A stretch of DNA of 64,000 nucleotides from DASPWW01 sp963803425 (GCA_963803425.1 CAWDMA010000003.1:613029-677028); one strand, 5' to 3'; shown: positions 48,995 through 58,142, numbered from the stretch's first letter. Notes: generated from the sequence alone by a model not told the origin. Numbers and translations: made by a program.

Positions 48995-50509
48995 ATGATC
49001 GGGCAGGCCACGCGCGGCCGGCCGATGGGTGTCCTCCTGCTCGCCGCGGGGTTGCTCATCCTCGCGTCGGCGCCCGCGGCGCTCGGCGCGGATCGCGTCT
49101 ACTGGGGCAACGGCAACGACACGATCTCCTACGCCAACCTCGACGGATCGGGCGGCGGCGGCCAGCTCGACCTTTCCGGAGCGACCCCAAGCGGCCCCCG
49201 GGGCGTGGCGATCGACCCCGCGGCGGGGCGGATCTACTGGGCCAACCAGGGCAACGACACGATCTCCTACGCCAACCTCGACGGATCGGGCGGCGGCGAC
49301 CAGCTCAACATCTCCGGGGCGACGGCAACCAAGCCCCACGGCCTGGCGATCGACCCCGCGGCGGGGAGGATCTACTGGGCCAACGACGACGACACGATCG
49401 CCTACGCCAACCTCGACGGATCGGGTGGCGGCCCGCTCGACATCTCCGGGGCAACCCCGGACGAGCCCTACGGCCTGGCGATCGACCCCGCGGCGGGGAG
49501 GATCTATTGGGCCAACCGCGTCACGAACACGATCTCCTACGCCAACCTCGACGGATCGGGCGGCGGCGACGAGCTCAACATCTCCGGGGCGACGGCAAAC
49601 AAACCCCACGGCGTGGTGATCGATCGCGCGGGGGGGAGGATCTACTGGACAAATCTCGCCAACACGATCTCGTTCGCCAACCTCGACGGATCGGGCGGCG
49701 GCGGCCTGCTCAACCTCTCCGGGGCGACCCAGAGCGGCGGCATCGGCATGGCGATCGACCCCGCGGAGGGGCGGATCTACTGGGGCAACCTCGGCTTCGA
49801 CTCGATCTCCTACGTCAACCTCGACGGATCGGGCGGCGGCGGCCTGCTCAACATATCCGGGGCGACCCCGAGCGACCCCCGCTTTGTGGCCCTGCTTCGC
49901 GCACCGAGCGGCGCCGGCGCCCCGGCGATCTCGGCCGGCGATCAGCTCGAGGGCGGTCTCTCGTGCACCCGCGGCGAGTGGGCGCCGAACCTGCTCGGCG
50001 CGTTCCTCTACCGCGCTCCGCGCTCGTTCGCCTACCAGTGGCTGCTCGACGGCGCCGACGTGCCAGGCGCCAACAAGGCCACCTTCACGCCGGTCGAGTC
50101 CGGCTCGTATGCCTGCCGGGTGACCGCCTCGAACCACGCGGGCTCGGGCTCGCAGACCAGCGCGGCTCACCCGGTCGTGTTGGCGAGCGAGTTGGGCTTC
50201 GGCGACGTCAAGCGGCTGAAGCGCAAGGGCAAGGCGCGGATTGAGGTCGAGGTTCCCTTCGCGGGGGTGGTCGAGCTCGCCGGCTCCGGCAACGGCTCCG
50301 CGGGTTCCGCCTCTGCCGCGAAAGTGAAGCCACGCCGAAAGTCCGCCGATGCGCCCGGAGTGGTGAAGATGAATGTCGCCCCGCAGGGCACGACGAAGCA
50401 AAAGCTCCGCCGCAAGGGGAAGGCGACGGTGCGCGTCGAGGCGACCTTCAGCTCCGACGGCAGTGTGCTCGCGACGAAGAGCACCACGGTCAAGCTGAAG
50501 CTGAAGTAG
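48995..50509 (+). CDS. Secreted six-bladed YWTD-type beta-propeller with Ig-like and basic C-terminal modules
   Basis: 504 residues. Signal peptide (1-32); six YWTD/LDL-receptor class B-like repeats of 44-46 residues (34-303), each with RIYWAN, ISYANLDGSGGG and GLAIDPAAG; an Ig-like domain with two cysteines (about 315-390: GEWAPNLLGAF, YQWLLDGADVPG); and a C-terminal region with two copies of the KRKGKA-type strand found in other exported proteins here. Probably a surface binding protein. The start is the ATG closest to the signal peptide. Confidence 0.88.
   Translation: MIGQATRGRPMGVLLLAAGLLILASAPAALGADRVYWGNGNDTISYANLDGSGGGGQLDLSGATPSGPRGVAIDPAAGRIYWANQGNDTISYANLDGSGGGDQLNISGATATKPHGLAIDPAAGRIYWANDDDTIAYANLDGSGGGPLDISGATPDEPYGLAIDPAAGRIYWANRVTNTISYANLDGSGGGDELNISGATANKPHGVVIDRAGGRIYWTNLANTISFANLDGSGGGGLLNLSGATQSGGIGMAIDPAEGRIYWGNLGFDSISYVNLDGSGGGGLLNISGATPSDPRFVALLRAPSGAGAPAISAGDQLEGGLSCTRGEWAPNLLGAFLYRAPRSFAYQWLLDGADVPGANKATFTPVESGSYACRVTASNHAGSGSQTSAAHPVVLASELGFGDVKRLKRKGKARIEVEVPFAGVVELAGSGNGSAGSASAAKVKPRRKSADAPGVVKMNVAPQGTTKQKLRRKGKATVRVEATFSSDGSVLATKSTTVKLKLK
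49094..49900 (+). repeat. Six in-frame DNA repeats of 132-138 bp
   Basis: Units encode the propeller blades. DNA identity is high: the block TACGCCAACCTCGACGGATC recurs almost unchanged in most units, including third-codon positions, so the array expanded or was homogenised recently. Confidence 0.85.
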
Positions 50510-50727
50510 GTGCTGGAGCTTCCCGTCGCTCACGCCGCGGTCAGCTCCTCGCCGAGTCGCAAGCTCGCGCGGACAGCCGTTCGGTTCGAAAGCCATCCCA
50601 TCAGGACTCCCCTAAGCGCCCCGGGCATGGCGACGACCGCCGCGGGACATCGTCCTCGCGCAAGACTCTCCGCGAAGCCCTGGCGCGGACCCCCATCGCC
50701 CATCGGGCGACGACCTCCGGGGCGCTC

Positions 50728-51333
50728 CTAGCTGGAGCCGAGGATCTCGGCTTTCTGAGCCTCGAACTCGGCGTCGGTTATCGCGCCCTTCTTTCTCAGG
50801 GCAGCGAGGCGCTCGATGCGATCGTGGGGATCCTCGGCGGCGGGACGGCTGATCTGCTCGGCCGCAGAATTGAGCTTTGCGAGGACCTCCGGGTCGAGCT
50901 CGGAGGGGGTTGCGCCGGCCTTCTCGGCCTCTTCGATCTGCGCGCCGGCCTCGAGTAGGTCGTCGAGCTTCCCGGAGTCATATCCGAGGCCCTCGAACAC
51001 GGCGTCTCTCTTGGCGATCCCCTCGGGGGTGACCCGGGTCTCGGTGGCCCTGTCCCAGACGATCCTCGAGGTGTCCTCGGGGTCGTAGATGATGAGGATT
51101 TCCTCGCGCTCCTTCGGCAGCCAGGTGGGGAAGATCATCTTCGTGGTCAGCTCGAAGGCGGGCTCGGCCTCGGGCTCGACGCGGAGGGTGAGCTTCCACT
51201 TGAATGGCGGTTGGGGGCTGTCATCCGTGCCCGAGGAGGTGCCCCGCTTGCCTATCTTCACCACGGTCGCCGGCGCCCGCCTCCCGTTCTGGTCGAGGTC
51301 CTTGACGAGTCGCTTGTAGAGGGGTCCCAGCAC
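50728..51333 (-). CDS. SHOCT-domain protein
   Basis: 201 residues: an N-terminal beta-rich domain with GRRAPATVVKIGKRG and IIYDPEDTSRIVWD, like DUF3592-type OB-fold segments, then a helical linker and a C-terminal SHOCT motif (IERLAALRKKGAITDAEFEA). No membrane helix. GTG start after GGAGGC. The 218 bases downstream (50510-50727) hold no gene. Confidence 0.82.
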   Translation of the reverse strand: MLGPLYKRLVKDLDQNGRRAPATVVKIGKRGTSSGTDDSPQPPFKWKLTLRVEPEAEPAFELTTKMIFPTWLPKEREEILIIYDPEDTSRIVWDRATETRVTPEGIAKRDAVFEGLGYDSGKLDDLLEAGAQIEEAEKAGATPSELDPEVLAKLNSAAEQISRPAAEDPHDRIERLAALRKKGAITDAEFEAQKAEILGSS

Positions 51334-51459
51334 GCACGCCTCCGCATCGTGTGGCGGGCTCAGCCTACTGTGCCCGGGGCATGCATGTAGCCTTTGCCGC
51401 GGACGCTGCACCTTGACGGCGCGCAGGTGTGCGGATAGCGTGCCTGCAGGAGCATCGCG

Positions 51460-52137
51460 TTGCGCGGGCCGAAAGCGACCGCGCTGGGGCCCGCCCTGCA
51501 ACCGGCCCCGGAGGCTGCGATCGGAGTCACCTCGCAAGACGTCACGTCTGGTTTTCCGCTGATCAAGTGGGGCGCTCGGATCGCGATCGCAGTCGCTGCG
51601 GTCGGGATGGCGCTGTGGATCTACGGCTGCAGCAAGGCGGGCCAGGAGACACGTTCGGAGTTCGGCTCGGTGTCGATCCCGGGCAAGGCGACGGTCCACC
51701 TGCCCGCCGATGCGGTGCAGATCTCCTTTCAGGAGAGCGACCTCGGCCCCGGCGTTCAAATCCCCGAGTCCGCGCACGCGCCGAAGGACCTCAGCTACTC
51801 GATTCGGCCGGCGCTCGGAGGCGCGCCGCTCGAGATCACGCCCAGGAGTGGCGCCGCTACAACCGTCGACCGGACCGGCAGCGAGCCGATCGGCCAGGTC
51901 AAGATCGCTGCAGCGGGCGACTACTTGGTCGCCTCGCCCACAGTGATCGATCGCTCCGAGGCGGTCGATCCGAAGCTGCTGCTCGGCGAGTCGAAGAGCT
52001 CCTTCTCCGATCGGCGCGTGCAGCTCGGGATCGCGTTGCTCCTCGGCGGGCCCCTCGTGGGATTGCTGCTAGTCGCGATCGGGATTCGCCGGGGCGCGCG
52101 CGTCAACCGTGAGCAGAGGTGGCCCGTTGCCAGATGA
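51460..52137 (+). CDS. Membrane protein with two helices and an external domain
   Basis: 225 residues: helix 1 about 38-56 with a cysteine (WIYGCSKAG), an external domain of about 125 residues, and helix 2 about 192-213, followed by a basic tail. No family recognised. TTG start with CAGGAG seven bases upstream and TAGCGT at 51434-51439 as -10. Confidence 0.65.
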   Translation: MRGPKATALGPALQPAPEAAIGVTSQDVTSGFPLIKWGARIAIAVAAVGMALWIYGCSKAGQETRSEFGSVSIPGKATVHLPADAVQISFQESDLGPGVQIPESAHAPKDLSYSIRPALGGAPLEITPRSGAATTVDRTGSEPIGQVKIAAAGDYLVASPTVIDRSEAVDPKLLLGESKSSFSDRRVQLGIALLLGGPLVGLLLVAIGIRRGARVNREQRWPVAR

Positions 52138-52139
52138 GT

Positions 52140-52270
52140 TGCCAGTCGCGTCATGTTCCGACCGGCGGCAGCTCCGTCTCCGGAGACCGAGAGGGCCGCG
52201 AGGCGGTCTTCGAGCGGTTCGGCCGCTACGGAGGCGAGACCGGAGGCACCTTCATGGCGAGCCTGGAGCG
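52140..52270 (+). pseudogene. Fragment of a SnoaL-like gene
   Basis: About 35 codons, GGSSVSGDREGREAVFERFG then RYGGETGGTF, aligned with the middle of the intact SnoaL-like gene that begins 60 bases later. Neither end is present. Looks like the leftover of a tandem duplication or recombination. Confidence 0.6.
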
Positions 52271-52330
52271 TTGGGTGTCCGGGCCGGGCCGTATAGGGTC
52301 CCTCCACACAAGTCACAATGGAAGGAAGTC

Positions 52331-52726
52331 ATGGGAGCCAGTGAGAGCGCCGACCTGATTCGCCGCGGATACGAGGCATTCAACTCGGCCGACATGGAGA
52401 CGCTCACTGAGCTGTTCGACGAGAACGCCTCGTGGCACACACCGGGGCGCAGCTCGATCGGCGGCGACTTCGTCGGCCGGGACGCCGCCTTCCAGCAGTT
52501 CGGCCGATACGGGGGCGACACGGGTGGGACCTTCAACGCTGAGTTGCGGGCCGTGATCGCGGATGACGAAGGCCGCGTGGTCGGAATCCATCACAACAGC
52601 GGTGAGCGGAACGGCAAGCAGCTCGACGTCGACTGCGCGCTCGTGTTCGAGGTGAAGGACGGCAAGGTCGTCGACGGTCGCGAGCACTTCTTCGATGTGT
52701 ACGCGTGGGACGAGTTCTGGTCGTAG
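52331..52726 (+). CDS. SnoaL-like (NTF2 fold) protein, copy A
   Basis: 131 residues: RRGYEAFNSADMETLTELFD, ASWHTPGRSSIGGDFVGRD, DGREHFFDVYAWDEFWS. This is the polyketide cyclase/limonene-epoxide-hydrolase-like fold; activity unknown. About 80% identical by eye to the protein at 57750. ATG with GGAAGG upstream. Confidence 0.88.
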   Translation: MGASESADLIRRGYEAFNSADMETLTELFDENASWHTPGRSSIGGDFVGRDAAFQQFGRYGGDTGGTFNAELRAVIADDEGRVVGIHHNSGERNGKQLDVDCALVFEVKDGKVVDGREHFFDVYAWDEFWS

Positions 52727-52739
52727 GCCGGTAACCGGC

Positions 52740-53488
52740 CGCTCGATGCTGCTTGCGGGCCCGGCGAGCGCCCGACGATCTCGCTGGCGATCTCTCCGGG
52801 TGAGGTGGACGTCGGCGCGCGCACCTGCTTCGAGGGCCGGGTGCGAAACGGCAACGGGCGGCGGGTCGCCGGCGCCAAGGTGCTGCTTGGAACCGTGAAG
52901 GGCCGAACCAACCGCCGCGCAAGGGTCCGGCTCTGCGACTCCCTGGAGTGGCCGGGCGTGCACACGGCGCAGGCCTTCAAGAGGAGCCGGGACGACCTGG
53001 CGCGGATCCGGGTGCACTCCGGCGGGGCCGCCGCGACCGGAACTGGACCCCGATCGAGATCAGGCTGCTCGCCTACGACTACTGGGGCGGCGGATGCCCG
53101 CGGCGGGGCGGGTTTCAAGACGTGTGGGGGGTGGGGAGAGGCAGCTGCAAGGGCCGTGCGCGGGACGGTCCGCCGGGGCCCTTCTCCGGGAACGACATCA
53201 CCGTGCTGTGGGACCAGGGCGCATCGTTGGTCGGCGTCAAGACCCACTACCAGAGCAACCCGAGCTGGTACATCAACGGCGACGTGCCGAGCCGATCCTC
53301 GGGTCTGTACACGGTGCGGGAGGGCTACCTGCGTCCCTACTACGTCCGCGGCGGCACCGATCCGGCGAAGTGCGGGCCAGCCCGAGGGCCCGCTGCTGAT
53401 CAACGTCACGACCCACACCAGCGGCGGGAGCCACGACGGATACACGATCCACATCGCGGGCTCCGTCTGGTACCAGGACAGTCCCTAG
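52740..53488 (+). pseudogene. Decayed secreted-protein gene
   Basis: Protein-like stretches lie in different frames: a frame with TCFEGRVRNGNGRRVAGAKV (an Ig-like module common in this organism's exported proteins), then a second frame with PIEIRLLAYDYWGGGCP to YVRGGTDPAKCG (about 53040-53375), then back to GPLLINVTTHTSGGSHDG ending at 53488. No start codon or signal peptide remains. At least two frameshifts. Confidence 0.6.
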
Positions 53489-53551
53489 CCCACGGCCGCC
53501 TCGGAGGCAATACCTTGAGGACGTGCCCCCGACGCGCGAGGACCGCGACCC

Positions 53552-54394
53552 GTGATCGGATCCGAGGCGATCTCGCCGACGGCCCACTACACGGGTGAGA
53601 CCTGGGTTCGCAACGACCTCTCGCACCCCGAGCTGGCGACGTGGCAGGGCAGGGTGCTGCACGGGGCACTCGCCGTGCCGAACGCGCTCAGCAAGACGCT
53701 CGGCGGCCCCACCCTCGACGGTCTGCTGGTCGCTCGCCACTCGATCATCGACTCGATCCTGGACGAGGCGATCCGGACCGGGTCCGTCACCCAGGTGGTC
53801 GAGGCGGCCTGCGGGATGTCGCCGCGCGGGTGGCGGTTCGCCCAGCGCTACGGCGATGCGATCACCTACGTGGAGGCCGACCTGGCGGCGATGGCGGAGC
53901 GCAAGCGGGAGGCGCTGGCGCGGATCGGGTCGCTCGGAGAGCACCACCGCGTCGCCGAGGTCGACGTGCTCCGAGACGACGGTCCAAACAGCCTTGCGGA
54001 GCTGGCCCGGAGCCTCGACCCGGCCGGAGGGGTCGTGCTGATCACAGAGGGGCTGCTCACCTACTTCGACCAGCGCACGGTGGAGGCGCTGTGGACGCGG
54101 ATCGCGACCGCGCTCGCCCCGTTCCGGCGAGGGGTGTACGTCGCCGACCTCCGCTACGGCGGCGCCGCCCGCGGGGTTGCCGAGCGCGCCTTCGACGTCG
54201 TCCTGTCGGCGTTCGTGCGCGGCAGGGTTGAGACCTACGGCGGTGGAGACGGCGACGCCGAGGCAGCGCTCCGGGCCGTCGGCTTCGAGCGGGTCCGGCT
54301 CCACCGCGGCGACACCCACCCGGCGGCCGCGCAGGTCCGTGGCGACCCGGGCGCGGGCGCCGTCCGCGTGATCGAGGCCGAGACCGCGCGATGA
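53552..54394 (+). CDS. SAM-dependent methyltransferase, leucine carboxyl methyltransferase family
   Basis: 280 residues of the LCM fold: SPTAHYTGETWVRNDLSHPE near the N-terminus, VEAACGMSPRGWRF as SAM loop, and ITEGLLTYFD. Members O-methylate polyketides or carboxyl groups; substrate unknown. Overlaps the aldo/keto reductase gene by four bases (ATGA), so the two act together. Confidence 0.87.
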   Translation: MIGSEAISPTAHYTGETWVRNDLSHPELATWQGRVLHGALAVPNALSKTLGGPTLDGLLVARHSIIDSILDEAIRTGSVTQVVEAACGMSPRGWRFAQRYGDAITYVEADLAAMAERKREALARIGSLGEHHRVAEVDVLRDDGPNSLAELARSLDPAGGVVLITEGLLTYFDQRTVEALWTRIATALAPFRRGVYVADLRYGGAARGVAERAFDVVLSAFVRGRVETYGGGDGDAEAALRAVGFERVRLHRGDTHPAAAQVRGDPGAGAVRVIEAETAR

Positions 54395-55158
54395 CCGCGG
54401 ACATCGAGATCGCCGGCGTCCGGGTGCCCCGGATAGGGCTCGGGACAAATCGGCTCACGAACACGCCCGAGAACGTCGCGTTCCTGAGGGAGGCGGTCTC
54501 GGCCGGCGTCGGGATGATCGACACCGCCCACCTGTACACGGGAGGGGAGAGCGAGGCGACAATCGGGTCGGCGCTCACCCCGATCCCCGAGGGGTGCGTG
54601 GTGGCCACCAAAGGCGGGTACCGGCCCGGCGAGGGCCGCCCCGAGGTGCTGCGGAGCCAGGTCGAGGAGAGCCTGCGCCGGTTGCGGACCGAGACGATCG
54701 GTCTCTACTACCTGCACCGGGTCGACCCGCAGACGCCGCTCGAGGAGACCCTCGGGGCGCTCGCCGAGCACAGGTCCCGCGGCGAGATCCGGGAGGTGGG
54801 CCTGTCAGCGGTCGGCGTCGAGCAGCTCGAACGGGCCCGCGGCGTGGTGCCGGTCGCGGCGGTCCAGAACGAGTACAGCCTCACCGAGCGCGAGCACGAG
54901 GACGTGGTCGAGTACTGTGCCGATCAGGGGATCGCGTTCGTCCCGTACTTCCCGCTCCGCGGCGGCGCCGACGGCGCGCTCCAGGGGATCGCAGCGGCCC
55001 ACGACGCGGCGCAGGAGCAGATCGCGCTGGCGTGGCTGTTGCGGCGCTCCCCGACGATGCTCCCGATCCCGGGGACGCTGTCGCTCGAGCACCTCCGCGA
55101 CAACCTCGCCGCGCTCCAGATCGAGCTCACCGACGCCGAGCTCGACGAGCTGCGCTAG
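54391..55158 (+). CDS. Aldo/keto reductase
   Basis: 255-residue TIM-barrel NADPH reductase with the full tetrad: D43 and Y48 (IDTAHLYTGG), a lysine in VATKGGY and a histidine in YYLHRVDPQ. NADP-binding signature near the end (LPIPGTLSLEHLRDN). Coupled to the methyltransferase gene. Ends in a four-base overlap with the convergent transporter gene. Confidence 0.93.
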   Translation: MTADIEIAGVRVPRIGLGTNRLTNTPENVAFLREAVSAGVGMIDTAHLYTGGESEATIGSALTPIPEGCVVATKGGYRPGEGRPEVLRSQVEESLRRLRTETIGLYYLHRVDPQTPLEETLGALAEHRSRGEIREVGLSAVGVEQLERARGVVPVAAVQNEYSLTEREHEDVVEYCADQGIAFVPYFPLRGGADGALQGIAAAHDAAQEQIALAWLLRRSPTMLPIPGTLSLEHLRDNLAALQIELTDAELDELR

Positions 55159-55874
55159 CTCGCCGGAGCGCGGCAGCCGTGATCGCACCCGGCGCCCGCC
55201 TCCGCTAGCGGCGGGCCGGCACAGCAGCCTTCGCCGCGCCACGTCTCCGCTCCCTCCCGGACCGCGACCGCGGCGATCACCAGCGCGGCGATCGGATCGA
55301 GCCACCACCACCCGAACAGCGCGTTGCCGGCGAGCCCGAGGAACACCGCCGCGGCCAGATACGCGCACAGTAGGTTCTGCGTACCCTCGCCATGGGTCGC
55401 GACCGACCCGAGCCTGCGTGCCACCCTCTGCTTCGCCACTCCCAGTACGGGCATCCCGATCACGCTGGTGGCCGTGAGCGCCATCCCGACCACGCTCACC
55501 TCGGCCTGCTCGCCACCGAGCAGGTGGCGGCCCGCCTCGAACACGACCACCGGGGCGAGCAGGAAGAACTGGAACGCGACCAGCTTCTGGGCTCGGGTCT
55601 CCGCCCGGATCGAGTGGAGGCGGCTGCCGGTGAACCGCCACACGATCACGAGGCTCGCGAAGCCCTCGATCGCCGAGTCGAGGCCGAAGCCGACCAGTGC
55701 GACGGAGCCGGCCGCAAGGCCTGCCGCGATCGCAATCGCGCCCTCCGCTCCCATCCACACGAGACTCAGCCACGAGAGCGCCCGCGCCCGACGAGCCGCC
55801 CAGTGCCAGTCGACAGCGCGTGGCGGCGGGGTCGACGGCGTCGGCGGGCGATGTGTAACGGCCAGCTCGGTCAC
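55155..55874 (-). CDS. Cation-diffusion-facilitator-like transporter with Cys-rich tail
   Basis: 239 residues with five or six helices. CDF-like aspartates: GLDSAIEGF in helix 2 and WWWLDPIAAL near the last helix. The usual cytoplasmic metal-sensing domain is missing; instead there is a 30-residue tail holding CC, C and C (GCCAGPP, GCDHGCRA). Probably moves a divalent metal; the tail may bind it. Assignment by motif. Confidence 0.75.
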   Translation of the reverse strand: MTELAVTHRPPTPSTPPPRAVDWHWAARRARALSWLSLVWMGAEGAIAIAAGLAAGSVALVGFGLDSAIEGFASLVIVWRFTGSRLHSIRAETRAQKLVAFQFFLLAPVVVFEAGRHLLGGEQAEVSVVGMALTATSVIGMPVLGVAKQRVARRLGSVATHGEGTQNLLCAYLAAAVFLGLAGNALFGWWWLDPIAALVIAAVAVREGAETWRGEGCCAGPPLAEAGAGCDHGCRAPAS

Positions 55875-55878
55875 GCGG

Positions 55879-56451
55879 CTAACCGCCGAGCCGGTCCGCG
55901 AGGCGCTCGCACAGCCACATGTCGTACACGTAGCCCTGCGAGTGCGCCTTCACCGGCCGGCGGGCGACGATCCCGTCGGGGCCGCCCTCGACCACGACGT
56001 CGTTCCACACGTCCTTGGAGGGCGCCAGCTCGCCGAGCAGCTGCTCGACCTCGGCAGGGGCGCCCGGGTCGGCAACCAGCCGGCCGCCGTCGGCGCTCAC
56101 CCGGAAGGGCGCCACCGGCCCGCCCACCTCGACCTCGTTCAGGGCGCGGTCGCGCCATCCGGCCGCGATCACACCGATCCGCAGCGCCACCGGACGCCCG
56201 TGCCGGGTACCGCTGAACTCGGTCCCGGGAAGATCGGCTCCGGGCCGGCGCACCTCGTGCTCCTCGCCGAGGCTGTGCTCCCCGGTGAGCGTGCCGGCAC
56301 CCTCGCCCGGCGGCTCGGTCTTCAGCGCCTCCCACACGACCTCCCAGCCCAGCGCTCCCGGATCCTCGATCTCGGCGGCGCGTCCCCGCATCTCCTCGGG
56401 GGGCGGGCCGGCGGGCATCGAGCCCTTCGATCTGCGGCTGAAAAGCGACAC
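55879..56451 (-). CDS. Conserved-type protein of unknown function
   Basis: 190 residues, no membrane helix. Two halves: a polar region with GALGWEVVWEAL and a beta-rich part with PVALRIGVIAAGWRDRALNE and VWNDVVVEGGPDGIVARRP. No motif recognised. The gene starts 27 bases after the SpoIIAA-like gene's stop and is probably cotranscribed with it. Confidence 0.7.
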   Translation of the reverse strand: MSLFSRRSKGSMPAGPPPEEMRGRAAEIEDPGALGWEVVWEALKTEPPGEGAGTLTGEHSLGEEHEVRRPGADLPGTEFSGTRHGRPVALRIGVIAAGWRDRALNEVEVGGPVAPFRVSADGGRLVADPGAPAEVEQLLGELAPSKDVWNDVVVEGGPDGIVARRPVKAHSQGYVYDMWLCERLADRLGG

Positions 56452-56478
56452 TGCGGGCCGATTCTAGGCGCGGACCGC

Positions 56479-56847
56479 CTAGCTCGCGAGCCACTCCTTT
56501 GCGTCCTCGATCTGGTCGAGGTCGAACACCTTCGCCTCGCCCGGGACCATCCACCCGAACAGGTGCATCCCGTCGCGGATCCACCCGGCGTCGGTGACGA
56601 TCGCGGATCTCTTCCAGGCGGCGTGGTGGCGGAGCGCCTCGAACCCTGTCTTCGCGTCCTCGAGCATCGCCCCGGCCTCCATCCCCTCGAACCCGGGCCC
56701 GAGCGCGTACAGCATCCGCACCTCGCCGGCCTCGGCCGCGTCGCGGATCGCGGGGATCAGCCGCTCCAGGTAGTCCTCGCGGGTGAGCTTCCCGGTCGCC
56801 CGGAACCCGATCGTCCCCGGCGGCATCGACTCGATCTGCTCGACCAT
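56479..56847 (-). CDS. SpoIIAA-like (STAS/SEC14-fold) protein
   Basis: 122 residues: GTIGFRATGKLTREDYLERL, RMLYALGPGFEGMEAGAMLE and DLDQIEDAKEWLAS match the SpoIIAA-like family (DUF3478). Possible anti-sigma or lipid-related role; unknown. Six bases after the cupin gene. Confidence 0.88.
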   Translation of the reverse strand: MVEQIESMPPGTIGFRATGKLTREDYLERLIPAIRDAAEAGEVRMLYALGPGFEGMEAGAMLEDAKTGFEALRHHAAWKRSAIVTDAGWIRDGMHLFGWMVPGEAKVFDLDQIEDAKEWLAS

Positions 56848-56853
56848 CGGCCC

Positions 56854-57270
56854 TCAGGCACTCGTTGTCGGTGGCGCGGCGCCGTACTCGTCGTCGGTGA
56901 CGTGTTCGGCCCACGTCGCCGGGGTGCCGTCGTCGTCCACGTCCTGGATCGCTACGTGCGTCATGAACCGATCGGGCGCCGCGCCGTGCCAATGGCTCTC
57001 TCCCGGCCCGAAGAAGACGGTGTCGCCGGCGCGGATCACCTCGATCGGGCCACCCTCGCCCTGCGCGAGGCCGATTCCCTCGGTGACGTGGATCGTCTGG
57101 CCGTTGGGGTGCGTGTGCCATGCGGTGCGCGCGCCCGGCGCGAAGTGGACGCTCGCGGCGAATACCCGCGACGGCTCGGCCGGCGTGGCGATCGCGTCCA
57201 GGTGGACCGTGCCCGTGAACCACTCGGCGGGCCCCGCCACGGTCCCGTGCGAGTTCCGGGTGACCTCCAT
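56854..57270 (-). CDS. Cupin-domain protein, metal-binding
   Basis: 138 residues with the complete cupin metal pattern: TAWHTHPNGQTIHV (two histidines then a glutamine where glutamate is usual) and GESHWHGAAP. The 'carboxymuconolactone-decarboxylase-associated' cupin type. First gene of a three-gene minus-strand group. Confidence 0.88.
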   Translation of the reverse strand: MEVTRNSHGTVAGPAEWFTGTVHLDAIATPAEPSRVFAASVHFAPGARTAWHTHPNGQTIHVTEGIGLAQGEGGPIEVIRAGDTVFFGPGESHWHGAAPDRFMTHVAIQDVDDDGTPATWAEHVTDDEYGAAPPTTSA

Positions 57271-57314
57271 CGCGCTCGCAGTATCCCACTCGCCGAAGGC
57301 GCGATACTGCGCGC

Positions 57315-57716
57315 ATGTCGGAGGAGAACCTGGAGAGGGTCCGGGCGGGGTTCGACGCGCACAACCGCGGCGACCTCGACGCGCTGATCGAGATGTACCA
57401 CCCCGACGCGGTGTTCGAGACGCTCCTGCTCGGCACGCACCGCGGCCGCGAGGCGCTCCGCGAGATCTACGGCGAGAACCAGCGCACGCTGGAGGGGTAC
57501 GAGATCCAGCCGGTCGAGTTGATCGAGGCCGGCGACAAGGTGGTGGCCGTCGCTCGCACCGCCGGCGCCGGAGGCGCCAGCCGGGTCGCGGTCGACGACA
57601 GCTTCGCGTTCGTGTTCACGATCGAGGACGGGCTGATCGTTCGCGAGCAGGCGTTCCGGAACCGGGAGGAGGCGGTCGCGGCCGCCGGGCTGGTCCCGCC
57701 GAAGCAGGACGGGTAG
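57315..57716 (+). CDS. SnoaL-like protein
   Basis: 133 residues, NTF2 fold: ERVRAGFDAHNRGDLDALIE, YHPDAVFETLLLGTHRGRE. A distant relative of its downstream neighbour. ATG 57315; GATACT about seven bases upstream may be a -10. Confidence 0.87.
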   Translation: MSEENLERVRAGFDAHNRGDLDALIEMYHPDAVFETLLLGTHRGREALREIYGENQRTLEGYEIQPVELIEAGDKVVAVARTAGAGGASRVAVDDSFAFVFTIEDGLIVREQAFRNREEAVAAAGLVPPKQDG

Positions 57717-57749
57717 GGTCCGGGGACGCGACAGAGGAGGAGGACGGAT

Positions 57750-58142
57750 ATGGGAGCCGCAGAGGACGCCGCGCTGGTGAGACGCGGATACGAGGCCTTC
57801 AACTCGGGTGACATGGCGACGCTCACCGAGCTGTTCGACGAGAACGCCTCGTGGCACACGCCCGGGAGCGCGATCGGCGGCGACTTCGACGGCCGGGACG
57901 CCGCCTTCACGCAGTTCGGCCGGTACGGAGGCGACACGGGTGGGACGTTCAAGGCCGAGCTGCGAGAGGTCGTCGCGGACGACCAGGGCCACGTGGTCGG
58001 GATCCACCACAACAGCGCGGAGCGAAACGGCAAGCAGCTCGACGTCGACTGCTGCCTGTCGTTCGAGATCAGGGACGGCAAGGTCGCCGAGGGTCGTGAG
58101 CACTTCTTCGACCTGTACGCATGGGACGAGTTCTGGTCGTAG
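57750..58142 (+). CDS. SnoaL-like (NTF2 fold) protein, copy B
   Basis: 130 residues, close paralogue of the protein at 52331: RRGYEAFNSGDMATLTELFD, IHHNSAERNGKQLDVDCCLS, FDLYAWDEFWS. ATG with GAGGAGGA upstream. The last 22 bases overlap the start of the glycine-rich protein gene. Confidence 0.88.
   Translation: MGAAEDAALVRRGYEAFNSGDMATLTELFDENASWHTPGSAIGGDFDGRDAAFTQFGRYGGDTGGTFKAELREVVADDQGHVVGIHHNSAERNGKQLDVDCCLSFEIRDGKVAEGREHFFDLYAWDEFWS

Noticed and set aside
49094..49900. CRISPR-like array
   Set aside because: The repeats are 132-138 bp, in frame, contiguous without spacers and encode a clear protein motif.
48950..50596. A 548-codon open frame antisense to the propeller gene
   Set aside because: Its apparent repeats are only the complement of the propeller DNA repeats.
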